Positions 34,366 to 45,451 of a DNA stretch of 64,000 nucleotides are shown in pieces (positions within the stretch are counted from its first letter, which is position 1; the number at the start of each line of letters is the position of its first letter). Below the pieces are notes generated by a model. The model had not been told where the DNA came from. It ran no database searches and saw nothing but the letters and a program-made list of their open reading frames with translations. Made by a program: the position numbers and the translations under genes. The DNA is from Laccaria trichodermophora (taxonomy: Eukaryota; Basidiomycota; Agaricomycetes; Agaricales; Hydnangiaceae). The stretch covers positions 372,001 to 436,000 of the forward strand of contig JACTVC010000020.1 of assembly GCA_018417955.1 (NCBI GenBank). Reading direction: 5' to 3'.

Positions 34366-34768
34366 AGGACCCAGGAAGCTCATGCCATTTCTTGTCCACA
34401 AAAATCTGCAAAAATGGCCCTCAAATCCGCTATCTTTCTGGCCTCAAATCCGCAATATTGGACAAGGCTTTGCATGTGATGCCCAAAAAAGGAAAGTCTC
34501 TGTAAATGTGTTGTAAGTACCAAAAAGCCCTCAGATAGAGGGAACCAAGTAGTTATAAATGTAGGTAGTTGTAGTATATAGTGTACTTGCACTCTAGTAG
34601 TTTCTTTTTCCACCTTTCTTGTTCACTGATTGAGTAATTTTCTTGAGGGGTATGCGAATCTTTAAGGCAGGTGCAGTTTTTGAAATCACAGCCTGAGTTT
34701 TAGGGCATGAAAAAGTATTCCACTGAAGTGTGGCCATGGAGTTGAGAGTCATCTGTGAGTAGGAGCCC
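34366..34768 (-). mobile_element. Other end of the AGGACCC element, inverted
   Basis: The 33-bp terminal repeat (34366-34398) is followed by inverted CTCAAATCCGC subterminal motifs at about 34412-34456 and then ~300 bp of non-coding DNA. As reverse complement it forms the right end of the element whose left end is at 29109. Its present direction implies a later rearrangement. Confidence 0.6.
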
Positions 34769-35087
34769 TGTGAAGCGTTCACTCTGAACTTCTCGCATAG
34801 CTGAAGCCAAGAGGGAAGGAGGAGGCAAGAATGGGTGGATCTGGGATCAACACCCATGAGTGAGCAATGAGCAGTTACAAGATACTCAGCTGGCCCAACA
34901 TGATTATGCATACTGTAGGAAGTACAGTTATACAAAGCACTACATGTAGTGCAAGAGGATGGCAAGACTGCTGACAAGGTGGTGGTTCAAGACAAAAGAT
35001 CAATATATTATGTAAGATATCCAAATCTAGCTATATACCACTGTTTGACTATGGCCTCTGGGCATTCCCTTCCAATCCTATATCACA
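34769..35087 (-). repeat. 319-bp solo LTR with AGCCC target duplication
   Basis: A complete minus-strand copy of the LTR begins TGTGAAGCGTTCACTC and ends CCTATATCACA. AGCCC flanks it on both sides (34764-34768 and 35088-35092), so this is an independent insertion reduced to a solo LTR. It provides a second empty site for both nested insertions. Confidence 0.88.
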
Positions 35088-35267
35088 AGCCCCTTAAGGC
35101 CCCTGGTCTGAGATGATAGACGATGTTCTCAATGGGAGCGTGTGCATGAAGGTGGTATTTGTGGGGTGAGACAGTGCACGCAAAATCCGGTGTGCTCTCT
35201 TCATCGTCCATAATAACATCCTCATCTTCAGCAGTACCAACCGAGCCCTAGACACAAGCAAATCTCT

Positions 35268-35560
35268 GTATGGTATGGTATGATTCCATGTACTTGGTAT
35301 GATCCCAATGGAATGATTCCATTCCCATGGTATGATTCCATCTCCATGGTATGATACCAATGGAATGATTCCATGTTCTTGGTATGATTCCATCTTCATG
35401 GTATGATCCCAATGGAATGATTCCATCTCCATGGTATGATCCCAACAGAATGATTTCATTCCCATGGTATGATTCCATTCTCATGGTATGATTCCATTTC
35501 CATGGTATGGTATGATTCCACCCCTATGGTATGATTCCATCTCTATTGTATGATTCTGAA
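35268..35560 (+). repeat. Minisatellite, GGTATGATTCCAT-type unit
   Basis: About twenty imperfect copies of a 13-16 bp unit alternate TGGTATGATTCCATC and TGGTATGATCCCAATGGAA. Open frames over it translate as repeated Met-Glu-Ser-Trp-His-type strings and are artefacts. Confidence 0.85.
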
Positions 35561-36352
35561 GATATGTGGGATAAGGAATTGGCAATCTGTTCCAAGAGCA
35601 TCTCCCAAGTTGCTCCCTCATAGGTGAATGTCCATAGCATTTGTTCATATTGCTGTCAATGTTATGGACCTCTTCACCATCCCTGATTAATTGTATGAAA
35701 GACAGAATTTCTATTTAAATTAGAATAGCTATATTTAATAATGATACCTTGAAGCTTGTAATTAGAAGTCTTGGCCTGCTTGTGTTCAAATTTTCAAATC
35801 CAAATTCCCCACAATCCCAGCTCTGCTGAGTGGCAGATATGAGGAGATTCCAAATCCAAGTTTTTTGATGATCCCATTCCTATGGAATGACCCCATACTT
35901 TTTCATAAATGGCAAATTTTGAACATATTCTATCTGAAGAAGGCATCCTTGTCTTGGGTAGTAATTTGGCTAAAGTTCATGCCTTTGCAATAAATAAAGT
36001 CTTACAAAATTCTTGTTTTCTTTCAGAGCCCATGCCATTGTGATGGATACAACATTGATTTATTTGTCATGAATATAAATGGCCTGGCAAGATATACACT
36101 TTTAAGTGGCTTGTGATAGATTATCCACAGTGAAAATGGCCAAACCCTGGGATAAAGCCCAATCAAGCTAATTTTCAAGTGAATTTTCAAAGGATCAAGT
36201 TCATCCTATAGCCTCCACTGGTAGCTTAAAATGTCAGAAGAAATCTGAAGAACCAATCCACAAAAAATGGAGCCCAATGGATCAGTATTGCAGCCTGGAG
36301 AAATAATTTTCAAATTTTGTAAAAAGGACCCCAGACACCCTGTGACAGCTAT

Positions 36353-36480
36353 GGAATGATGGTATGGAATGGAATGGTATGGTATGGAATGGTATGGTAT
36401 GGAATGGTATGGAATGGTATGGAATGGTATGGTATGAGGTGGAATGGTATGTGGCATCCATACCATGGTATGATGGAATT
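36353..36480 (+). repeat. Simple repeat of GGAAT/GGTAT pentamers
   Basis: GGAATGGTATGGTATGGAAT-type arrays run for about 110 bp and share the GGTATG core with the minisatellite 1 kb to the left. Confidence 0.85.
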
Positions 36481-37319
36481 GGTATGAGGGTCATACCACT
36501 CTGGAATGGGGTACCACTAAGGTTCCCTAATTCAAAGAATTGGATAACCTCATAGGTACCCAAAAATGGGTGACTGAAGTGATTTATGACAACATTTTTT
36601 TTCTCCCCCTTTCCTTCAACCTCTTACCATTCCTACCCAACATGGCACCACCTCTACCTACTCTGACACCAACTTAGGATCACAGCTTGTAATTTTCCAC
36701 TGCACGATCTCTTCGCCTCTATCCTCCCTAGCTTGATTCTTGAGATTCGTACACTGGAAAAGTGGGGGGCTGTATGGGAGTATAGGTGGAAGATGGGAGG
36801 AGAGGTGCAAGCCTCTATCCCATTACACACTCCCCACATCCAGACCACACACCACAATGGAAGCAAGCTACATCATCTTGATGGGTAGAGGGAGTTGAGT
36901 TGGGATCAATGATCTAAGTGGAGAGGTGCAAGCCTCTATCACACTATACATGTCTTATACCCAGACCACAAGTATGATGGAAGCATCTTGATGGGGAAAG
37001 GCAATGGAGTTGGGATGGATGACCTGGAAGCCATCCACTTGCATGGTTTCCCAGTACTCATGGTTATACATCACTGAAGAGAGAATGGGAGGATCATATG
37101 GGCATTTCTGGGTCAAGCTGGGAGCTTACAGTGACCAGCTTTCCAGATAGGAAATTATTTGGGGCCAAATTTTTTCTTTCTTTTATTCATCTTCTTTGCT
37201 TTGCTACCTTTTGGTCTCATTTTATCCTGATATTCACTCTGAGGGGCAAGAGGATTTCTATTCTATTATTCTTCCCCACCATTGTTTTCCTTACATGCCC
37301 TCTGGACATTGGGGGGCTT

Positions 37320-37638
37320 TGTGATATAGGATAGGAAGGGAATGCCCAGAGGCCATAGTCAAACAGTGGTATATAGCTAGATTTGGATATCTTACATAAT
37401 ATATTGATCTTTTGTCTTGAACCACCATCTTGTCAGCAGTCTTGCCATCCTCTTGCACTACATGTAGTGCTTTGTATATCTGTACTTCCTACAGTATGCA
37501 TAATCATGTTGGGCCAGCTGAGTATCTTGTAACTGCTCATTGCTCACTCATGGGTGTTGATCCCAGATCCACCCATTCTTGCCTCCTCCTTCCCTCTTGG
37601 CTTCAGCTATGCGAGAAGTTCAGAGTGAACGCTTCACA
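37320..37638 (+). repeat. 319-bp LTR, intact right copy
   Basis: It begins TGTGATATAGG and ends CGCTTCACA. It contains the undisturbed target of the young element (AATGCCCAGAGGCCATAG at 37351-37368) and the undisturbed target of the AGGACCC element. It is preceded by a G-run resembling a polypurine tract and followed by ACTGG. Confidence 0.85.
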
Positions 37639-39049
37639 ACTGGTGGGTCAGTAATGTGGATGTGTCACCCTTGTGATGTTCAGACATGACCATTGGGCTT
37701 GCCACATCATCATGGAGTTTGCCAGGTCATAGTATGGATCTGTTGGGCAGGGCTATGTGAAGGGTGGTGGGAGGAAGTTTGGAAGAGGCAGATGAGTCAC
37801 ATGTGCTGCGACTCATTCTGCAACCACACCTTGTGGGTCTCCCTCTGCTAGGGCCTCCCCTTGATTTCTTCAACCCCTCAGCTGACATCTATGATCTTCT
37901 AAGGTGAGCCCACACCCTGGATGAAGGGGGGGGCTGCACAATATGGTCATGCTGTGTTTGCACATTATAAGACTTCAAAGCTTGTTAAAGCAGGTATGCA
38001 ATTAGTGTTCGCAAGTCCAGTTCAGTCCAGTTTTTTGCCCCCAAAACACACAACCATGGACTGCAACCGGTCTAGGACCGACCCAGATATTGAGGGAACT
38101 GAACCAAACCACCTAGGACCCACTCTTTCAAAGTACATAATTTTTTTCACAGTTTTTCTTTTGTTTTTGGGTACCTTGTAGATCTAAGAAGAGATATTGA
38201 GCACCAATAGTAAAAATTTGTATGTTCAAACAACAAATCGTGAGCTTGGGGTATGAATACACCTTCTGCAGGGTTTCAACTGCAATGAGTCAGCACCATT
38301 CTTGGTTGTTTTTGAGCTGCAACTGAACCCATTTAGCATTGATAGAGATATGCAAAAAATTAATAATGCAGCACTTCAGATATTGTCAATAGATACAGCT
38401 AATTGTGGGTAAAATAACAGAATGTGTCAATGACCCATCTGACAGCCATTATGGCCGTTGTGTGACAGATAAAAATGGGTGGTCAGCAAGCCCAAACAGA
38501 ACAGGTAATTGTCTGTCAGACCCATCCATCAACCCATCTATGATGGGCACAGTGCACAGCCCTAAGCATAGGTCATTTATGAACATCAAATACATAGATC
38601 AAACACATTTTCATGTCCATTGTGGTTTGTCTTGATGAAGCCATACACTCAACATTTGATGATGGTAAACCCACAAGTTGTTGTCACTATGTTAATATGT
38701 GTTGTCCATGTGATTTTTTATGTGACCTTGACATAATATTAAAAATCTTTTTTTCTCCTGCAATATAATTGAAAGGAAATAGAATCAGAATCAACATACA
38801 TAAAATAGAAGCTTGCCAGCAGGGCTGTAGCATGAGGCTTGCCACTTTATGTCTTTATTGAAAGGTTTGAGTTGAGGGGTTCCCAAACAGGCATGCTCTA
38901 CAAAATAACAGAATAAAAAAATTGGCAAATTTGGAGGGTACCCATTGAACTTTTTTTTTGAGATGGGCAACTTACCTTCACAAGTCATCCAAGTCAGATG
39001 TGCAACCGTTAGACATTTTTGCACTAGGCAGATATTGCAACGATAGGGC
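37639..39049. other. Right margin of the transposon island
   Basis: AT-rich, mostly non-coding DNA. A truncated copy C of the 205-bp repeat starts at 38004 (AGTGTTCGCAAGTCCAG) and fades out near 38110. No supported gene. Confidence 0.5.
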
Positions 39050-41041
39050 TCAATAGTAATCTGCAGCCTCATTATCCATCACAATTCTCATTCTCCACTC
39101 CCCTGGGTCATCCCCATCTGGCTCCTCATCTGCCCAGAGGATATCTGGATCCTTATCTCCCAGAATCCCAACAACAGCAATGGTAGAAGAAGCTGGTGTC
39201 CCATTGCTGCTGCCCCCAGTGCCATCGATGATATTCCCGTTAACGAGAGCAGAAGCATTGGGATCGGATGAAGTCGCAAGGGTATCAATGTCCACTTCTT
39301 CTTCCTCCGCTTTCATTTTGCGTTCAAACAGGATCTCTTCATCTTCCTGCATCCCAACGTTAAGTTGACTTAAAGGGAAAGAGGGGGGAAATGGAAACGT
39401 ACTATGTCAAATTCATCCTCTCGTTCATCGTACTCCACATTCTCATCCACTTCTTCAAATCCACCCGCAAACGCACCCCACCGTTCAGGATTCGGACAAT
39501 GCCAGATGAGAATACTTCCCTGATTTGTCGTTGAAGCTATGCACGATTTCTTCGGGTGCCACTGATCAATGTTTATCAGCGTATTAGAAGAGTAGACTGA
39601 TTGTTTTGGTCTTACGTGAAGATGGAGAAGCGGTTCTCGGCCGCCATCCAACGCACTCGCAAACTGCCCATCATTGGAGATGTCCCAAATATAGACTTTG
39701 TGAGCCGCCGGGTCGGCTGCACCTAACAGATGGAGTCAGGGATCTGATCAACCGAGAAATGTGGATCGGAAGAGACCTCCTGCTAACCACTCCCCATCAG
39801 GACTATACGACATAGCATGCCAGGCTGTTTTGTTGATGGGGTCATTGAATCTATGCGTGGGCTCAAGCTCCTGGTCTAATAAACCGCTTTCTTCGCAACC
39901 TGCGTAGGATGGAAGAATGAATTGGCGCAGCGTTCTGTCTGACGAGTTTGTCACCAGGCGACTGTACACCAAAAGATATGAGTGAAATTGGTTGTTTCGC
40001 GACGGGGATAACGGCAAGCAGGATATGATTGAAGGCGGCAAGGATTGGTGGAAAAAGTGGAGAGCAATCAGATGTGCGCTGGGTCCGAGTGAGGAATAAC
40101 CGTCTTCACCGTCCGGATTTAGCAAAATCAAGGCCTTTCATTATGCCTGCACCCGATATCTTGTGACGTGCTATCATCTGCACAAAAGGCCGGCTAATCA
40201 GCTATAAGTAATTTCATATAAGTTGACGACTGACTGCCTTCGTGCGAGAATTGAACACGAGCAACGAGCCCGCAGTTGTTCCAATGAAAATGTATTTGCC
40301 AGAAGGCTCAAAGCGCGCCACCGTCATGAAGGACCTAACGACAATCAAGGTGGGCGGTACCAAGGAAACAGAGGGCAAGAACGTACCTCGTCCGCGACGA
40401 CTGTCCTTGTTCATCGTCACTCTCTTCCATAACCTCGACCAACTCAATCCGCGAGCGCTCCGTTTTCCTCAAATCACAAAGGTATGCTTCACCCGTCGAA
40501 AGCAATGCTAGGACAATTTGGCTGGTAGGGACTGAGGTAAGTCCGAAGAAACATATCGACCAGAGCGTAACAACCTACCTATTTCTTGGGTGGAATGATG
40601 CTGAGATGACCGGAGCATCAAAGCGAATTGTGCAATGTCGCTGTGGGGGATCACAAGCAGAGGCGAGGTCCCAAACAACTACATTCCAATCCTTGGACGA
40701 AGTCAAGATATATCGGGAGTTCCGAGACCAACTGTTTCAGAAACATCAGTTGCCGAAAGCCCATCGGAACAAGGGTACGCACTCGATACTGGTTACTCCT
40801 TTTACATGTCCATCTAACCACCGAATGGGAGCACGGGTCTCAAGGTCCCAGATCTCCGCAGAGCCGATCGCACGCCCAGCTGCGATGAACCTCCCTGTTG
40901 TATCAAAGCGCGCGATTTGTGCCCCAGCAAAAAGCGAAGTTTGAACAGTCGTGGGATGAGAGAGGTTGAAGGGATCTGAATCTGGTGAGTGAAAATTCGT
41001 CAGACAGAAGAGAAGATCATACTTATGAGAGATTCATTCAT
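39050..41041 (-). CDS. SWD1: SWD1/RbBP5 WD40 subunit of COMPASS
   Basis: A multi-exon minus-strand gene starting at the ATG at 41041 (MNESLI, then after an intron NSDPFNLSHPTTVQT) and ending at 39050. WD-repeat text is clear: GAQIARFDTTGRFIAAGRAI, IWDLETRAPIRWLDGHVKGV, FEPSGKYIFIGTTAGSLLVF, INIDQWHPKKSCIASTTNQG and SILIWHCPNPERWGAFAGGF. The FEEVDENVEYDEREDEFDI segment is the Swd1/RbBP5 hallmark that helps activate the SET-domain methyltransferase. The C-terminus is acidic and unstructured, as in other fungi. The protein would work in the nucleus in H3K4 methylation. Exon borders inside were not all fixed. Confidence 0.9.
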
Positions 41042-42380
41042 GAGGAGCTGTATGGACCGGTATTGGCAGCGTAAGAAAAGCCAACACTACGGTGTCTGTC
41101 GGCTTGAAAACAATGTCTGAAACTTGACAGTGGAAGCCTGTTGGCCTAGGTGGTTTGCGCTTGTTTGTATGCAAACAGGAGTTAGTACTGAGTTAGACTG
41201 TCTCCCAGCTGTCTCCCACCATGCCTCAATCCAAAAGCACTCACTTTAAAGAAGAAGCCGCTGTGCCCTCCTATAAAGCTGTCTCTTTTTCTGTTAATGC
41301 TGGTCTATTTTATTTCAAAATCGACGCGCATATACGGCAGTTTCCCACCTCATAGAACGAAAACAAACCTAAGCAGAAATTCTTGTTCAACCCCAGCTTT
41401 GGTTCTGGTTTGAACGAGGACACCACGACTCTTATCAATCCAAGATGCCCCGAGTTCAATCTCTGGAATGATGTTTATTGGGCTAACGTGGACGTCATCG
41501 CGACCATCTCTGTTCTTGGAAGAGACCCCTGCATTCAAATGTCTTCTATTCTAGAGGATGTACGTCTGTCCAAGCATTTCAATCTGGAGGCATTGTTCTC
41601 TTCCTACAACGATGATGCCACATCGCACGACGCCGGGCCTGTGAAAACCAAAAACACATTTGCGATCTATATCTCCCAAAACCTATGAGGTACCTCGACG
41701 TCGACGGCTCGGATCACATTTTTGATGGATACGCCCAGCTTCACCCAAATATTCTACCAAGCGTTGTCGTCTTCCGACGAGGAAATGAATGTTTTGACCT
41801 CTGCTCGTTTCTTGAGAGTCAGCAACAACAAGAAATATTCTGTCTCCGACGATACCCACATCGGTTTGATTTGCTTCTGCTCGTATATCACGACTTGAAA
41901 AAGAGGAATTTTCTAGGATCCCGCTCAGTGCTGGCGTCAAATTTTGAATTGACAAATACGGTACTAACCTGTCTGCGCCTCATTGATGCGATTCCTGCCC
42001 TCTCTGTGCACAAGGACGACCTCAAAAGCCCATTGGGAAGTGGTCGGCATGGCGCACCAACGCAAGCAAGGAAGAAAGCTTGTAAAGGCAACCGCGCAAA
42101 AGGAGGCACAAGGAAAAGTACTTGTGTAAAAGATGCCTACATTCAATATATAGTTCATTTTACTTGAAAAACTTTATCAAGAGATATTCACTCACTCAAC
42201 ACACACTAGAGTGAAGCTAATGAGTGTATGGTTCTACTAATATCTATTGAGTAGTGATATGTTTTGCACCGTTGAATGTTTGAATGACTGATGGGATACA
42301 TTGAACCATAACGTTACTGAACGTTGAACGTTGAACCTCGATGACCATTGACCGAACCTTTTAACTTCCTTGAATCATCC
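41042..42380. other. Intergenic region with weak coding traces
   Basis: A plus-strand frame from the ATG at 41221 (MPQSKSTHFKEEAAVPSYKA) meets a stop at 41353 and then stays open in the same frame to 41688; another frame runs 41685-42167. Text such as VSFSVNAGLFYFKIDAHIRQ looks coding. It may be a decayed gene or one whose exons I could not join. No family was recognised. Confidence 0.35.
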
Positions 42381-44076
42381 ATGCCAATCGCGGATAACAA
42401 AAGTCTCCAAAGCCTCATCGACGCGCTCAGAATACCCCCTGATTTCGCGAGATATGAAAATCTAGAGCCAGGTGCCCAATCTTTTTTGGACGAGTGGAAA
42501 CGCAACGCGTCGAATGTGCTTTCTGAGATCAGGAACCTCTTCTTGCTGCAAACACAAGGCGGTGAAGGAATTCAAGACAACGAGGGGACGCCACCGTTAA
42601 AGGACTTGGGAGACGTCATCTTCGCCGTCACCCCTTTCACTGCACTCAAATTCGAACGCAACGATGGGGAATATCCATGGGTGACACTACCGTCCGCTGA
42701 GGTAGCTCAAGGTACGCGTCACTCTTTTCTAAATCTCCACAGACTACCCAACCAACAGACATTCTCTCCATTACTCCCCAATTCACACACCCAACCAAAA
42801 GCCTCCTGGTCCAAATCCTAACGCACAACATTAAACCCGTCTTCCAATCCAATCCCCACCCATCGTTGAACCTTGAAACGGGGCGAAAGCTTCCCCGACC
42901 GGCTGGGGGCCCAATGGCTTCGCATGACTACTACTTTGGACAGGAGTGGAAGAACTCACCTGGAGCCGCGACTGTTGTCCTTTGGTGTGTATCAAATATT
43001 CAGGTAAGCAGTCAGCCCAATTTTTGTGGTAATAAAGCTGAGAAGTGATGCCAGAAAGATTGGTATGAGGAGATGTGGCCCCTCGTTATACCACCTATTA
43101 TGACCCTGCTGGACGACTACGAAGCAAAGTATAAGCTGTGGGGTGTTCGTATCGTTCTGGAAATGTTGAAGCATGTGCCGAAGAACCTGCTACGGCGGAC
43201 TGGTGTGGATGGGCTGCTGCGTTCAGTGAGTCCTTCCTCCGTTTCGCTTCATACCAGCCGCAAAAGCTCACATCGCTGGTTAGTCGTTGAAAACATGTTT
43301 AGCGCACCTCCAGAATCCAGAAACAGGACCCTTGCTACTCGCTGCCATCTCTGCGTGGCTCGAATTGGTTATGATAACCACTGAGTTTGGATCGGAGCAG
43401 CGATTTAACGAGCTCTGTGCGCTTCTTGGGGATGGCATAATGGAAGATGTGTGGCTCTACTCTGAAGATAAACCAGAAGCTGTGTTGGCGACGTTGCAGG
43501 CTCTACCACCCGTTGTGCAGGCGTTGGGCGTTGGATGTGCGAGGTACTTGAAGGTGACTTTGGAGTAGACGTTGTTCAAATCTCAGACTGACGTTTCGTG
43601 ATGCAGGATTTAATTCCACAGCTAGTTCACCCGCTCATACCCAAACTTCTCGTCGAGCCACAGCTCGACATGCAATTGGCTTCCTTGGGCGTCTTGCAAG
43701 CCGTCATGGAGGGTTGCCCGCCTCGAATGCATAGGTGGAAGGGGACCATACTCAATGGGATCTGCAGGTGTTGGGTCGTGATGATTGTTGATCGAGGCAA
43801 GCACGGGGCCGGATGAACAGCGTCATTCATGTTAACGTGTTCTTCCATCTTGCCTCAACAGATGTTCCCGATCAGGCGTTGAAGCGGGAGCTGCAAAGCG
43901 CGTGTAAGATATTAGCCGAGGTTTGCCCGTCGGTTGTTGAGGTAAGCCGCTGCACCTCGGCGCGGAATTTTATTCTCAATGTGTTTCTGTTCAACGTACA
44001 GGAGTACCAAACACTTGTTGCAGTCGATAAAAAAATGTTCGGCGACCTTCTTACCCGCGTACCGGTGAGCCAGTGA
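42381..44076 (+). CDS. TTI2: TELO2-interacting protein 2 (TTI2) homologue
   Basis: A plus-strand multi-exon gene with start at 42381 (MPIADNKSLQSLIDALRIPP) and a probable stop at 44076. After a short helical N-terminus it has the conserved TTI2 core: SHDYYFGQEWKNSPGAATVV, LWCVSNIQKDWYEEMWPLVI, PPIMTLLDDYEAKYKLWGVR, then HEAT-like repeats with LVHPLIPKLLVEPQLDMQLA and SLGVLQAVMEGCPPRMHRWK. With TELO2 and TTI1 it forms the TTT chaperone complex that stabilises PIKK kinases such as TOR, ATM and ATR. The last exon (EYQTLVAVDKKMFGDLLTRV) may be extended by another splice, because GTGAGC at its end is a good donor. Confidence 0.85.
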
Positions 44077-44738
44077 CCGCCCAACATTGGACCAACATGA
44101 TCATCTCGATCGTGCACGTTCGCGAAGATGTTAAAGTTCTTACTTCTGGCGGTCTCCACCTGGCTGGGAGCTCTAGCCCAGCCTTTATACGGAAATAGTA
44201 AGCTTTTCCACATGGGAAGAAGGGGACGTGTAATGTGGGGCTGCTTCTTGAGGGCCCCGGCTCAATGCCTCGAAGAGAGACCACCCCTGCTGTTGTCAGT
44301 CCGCACTGAGTGGCATTCGACAAGCCTTGTAATGGGATGCTGGCTTCGCGAGTTGTTCTATTGTTGCCTGTTGTTCCTCTTCATTGTTGCCGATATCATG
44401 CCGCACATTGCTTCATTCATCTGCATTCTTGTGTATCTTATCAGAATGATACTGGGTGAAAATGGATTGGGGCTTTTAGAGTGAGAAATTATATGAAATG
44501 TCAATGCGCACGAGCGAGGTGCTGCGAGGCATCGGGCAGACGGAGGCGGTTGTGTAGAGATAGTCAGACGGATGTCGGGCCGGTCGGCGTTGCAACTTTA
44601 GGCAAGTGCAAGTCTTTTACGGCGAGCTTCTACCTCCTTTTCTGCCAAAACTCACGTGTTTGCGAGCCTGCCTACAATTCATGGCCGAGTCCAGGATCAT
44701 ACAAGTGTGAGTCTCCTCATACCACTTCCTTCCCCCCA
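44077..44738. other. Intergenic region
   Basis: Open frames at 44128-44484 and 44481-44909 lack convincing codon use. The interval probably holds the TTI2 3' flank and the promoter of the next gene. Confidence 0.4.
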
Positions 44739-45451
44739 ATGAGCATCTCCATCGACGACCTCGTGTCCTCCCTGTCCTCCAACCATATTGGCGAGGAAGC
44801 AACAGACCTGGCCATCCTCCAGGTTCGCGGTGTCTTCACACAAAGAGCATTAATTAACCCTTTTTCCCGTAGGCACAACTCGCCCAGGTCTTATTCGAAC
44901 AGTCTATAGCAGGCGCAAATGCTCAGCAAGTACCTCGAGGGTACACCCAGCTATGCAGTACTCCAACAGGGCGCACTCCATGTAGCTGGGGCCAGGATCG
45001 CCAGTACTGGAAGCCCGCCGACGGGGATGATTCCGAGGACGAACAAATCGTAGAAGACCTGCTTATGCCCTCATCTCCTGGCCCTAGTTCGCAGTTCTCC
45101 ACCTTATCACAGCAGCACCCCCCCTCAGCCGCATATGGGTATTCTACGTACTCCTCTACATCATCTTACAACCCGGAGCAAGTCCGGGAAGCTTCCCCGT
45201 CAGCGTCCCTCTTCACTTCCACTGATCCATTTTACATGGCACAAGTGCAGGCTTCGCAGACTTCACCCCAGTCTGTGTTTTCTCAAGGCGGTCGCCCAGC
45301 CCACTCATCGCCGTTCATGGTGAAACATTACCCTCAAACACAGGTGTATCATGCACCCCCGCAATTCCGTGAGGTTCACGGCCTGACACATTCGAATTCT
45401 CCGGCACTCTCGTTAGACGCCAACCATGTTTTCGCGGCGACTGCATATTAA
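44739..45451 (+). CDS. Small unrecognised protein
   Basis: Two exons (44739-44822 and 44873-45451) give 220 residues. The N-terminus is helical (MSISIDDLVSSLSSNHIGEE, then ATDLAILQAQLAQVLFEQSI). A short central motif contains paired Cys residues (YTQLCSTPTGRTPCSWGQDR). The rest is Ser/Pro/Gln/Tyr-rich and disordered with an acidic patch (DDSEDEQIVEDLL). I do not recognise it; the ordered N-terminus followed by low-complexity sequence resembles small basidiomycete regulatory proteins, but no role is claimed. Confidence 0.65.

Larger units (their letters stand above)
24063..37638 (+). mobile_element. Composite remnant of an LTR retroelement with 319-bp LTRs, carrying nested insertions
   Basis: The 5-bp sequence ACTGG lies immediately left of the first LTR (24058-24062) and immediately right of the last LTR (37639-37643), as expected for a target-site duplication. 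The left LTR is broken by two later insertions and a rearrangement; the right LTR (37320-37638) is intact. A G-rich tract ending GGGGGGCTT abuts the right LTR at 37311-37319, as a polypurine tract would, giving plus orientation. No gag-pol frame was recognised inside. The 5/5 flank match is the main evidence and could be chance at about 1 in 1000. Confidence 0.6.
18905..39049. other. Transposable-element island, largely CpG-depleted
   Basis: About 20 kb of AT-rich, repeat-laden DNA separates two gene-rich arms. By eye 21001-22980 contains no CG dinucleotide at all, and CG is rare in most of the rest, whereas TG and CA are abundant. That is the footprint of cytosine methylation followed by deamination, known for silenced transposons in basidiomycetes. 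The exception is 24095-29009, a young CpG-rich LTR element. Individual repeats are listed separately. Stretches not assigned, such as 18905-19727, 35560-36350 and 37639-39049, hold no recognisable gene. Confidence 0.85.

Noticed and set aside
29109..34398. The two AGGACCC repeats as LTRs of a retroelement
   Set aside because: They are only 33 bp, carry an 8-bp rather than 5-bp flanking duplication, and are direct only because one end is inverted together with its LTR half.
35088..35100. Purine-tract-like sequence beside the minus-strand LTR at 34769-35087
   Set aside because: AGCCC target duplications on both sides show a solo LTR, so the G-rich run on the complementary strand is host sequence.
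35094..35484. Minus-strand frames with repeated His-Trp-Asp and Met-Glu-Ser strings
   Set aside because: They are translations of the GGTATGATTCCAT minisatellite and have no coding signal.
36206..36563. Frames rich in repeated Ile-Pro-Tyr-His
   Set aside because: They are read from the GGAAT/GGTAT simple repeat.
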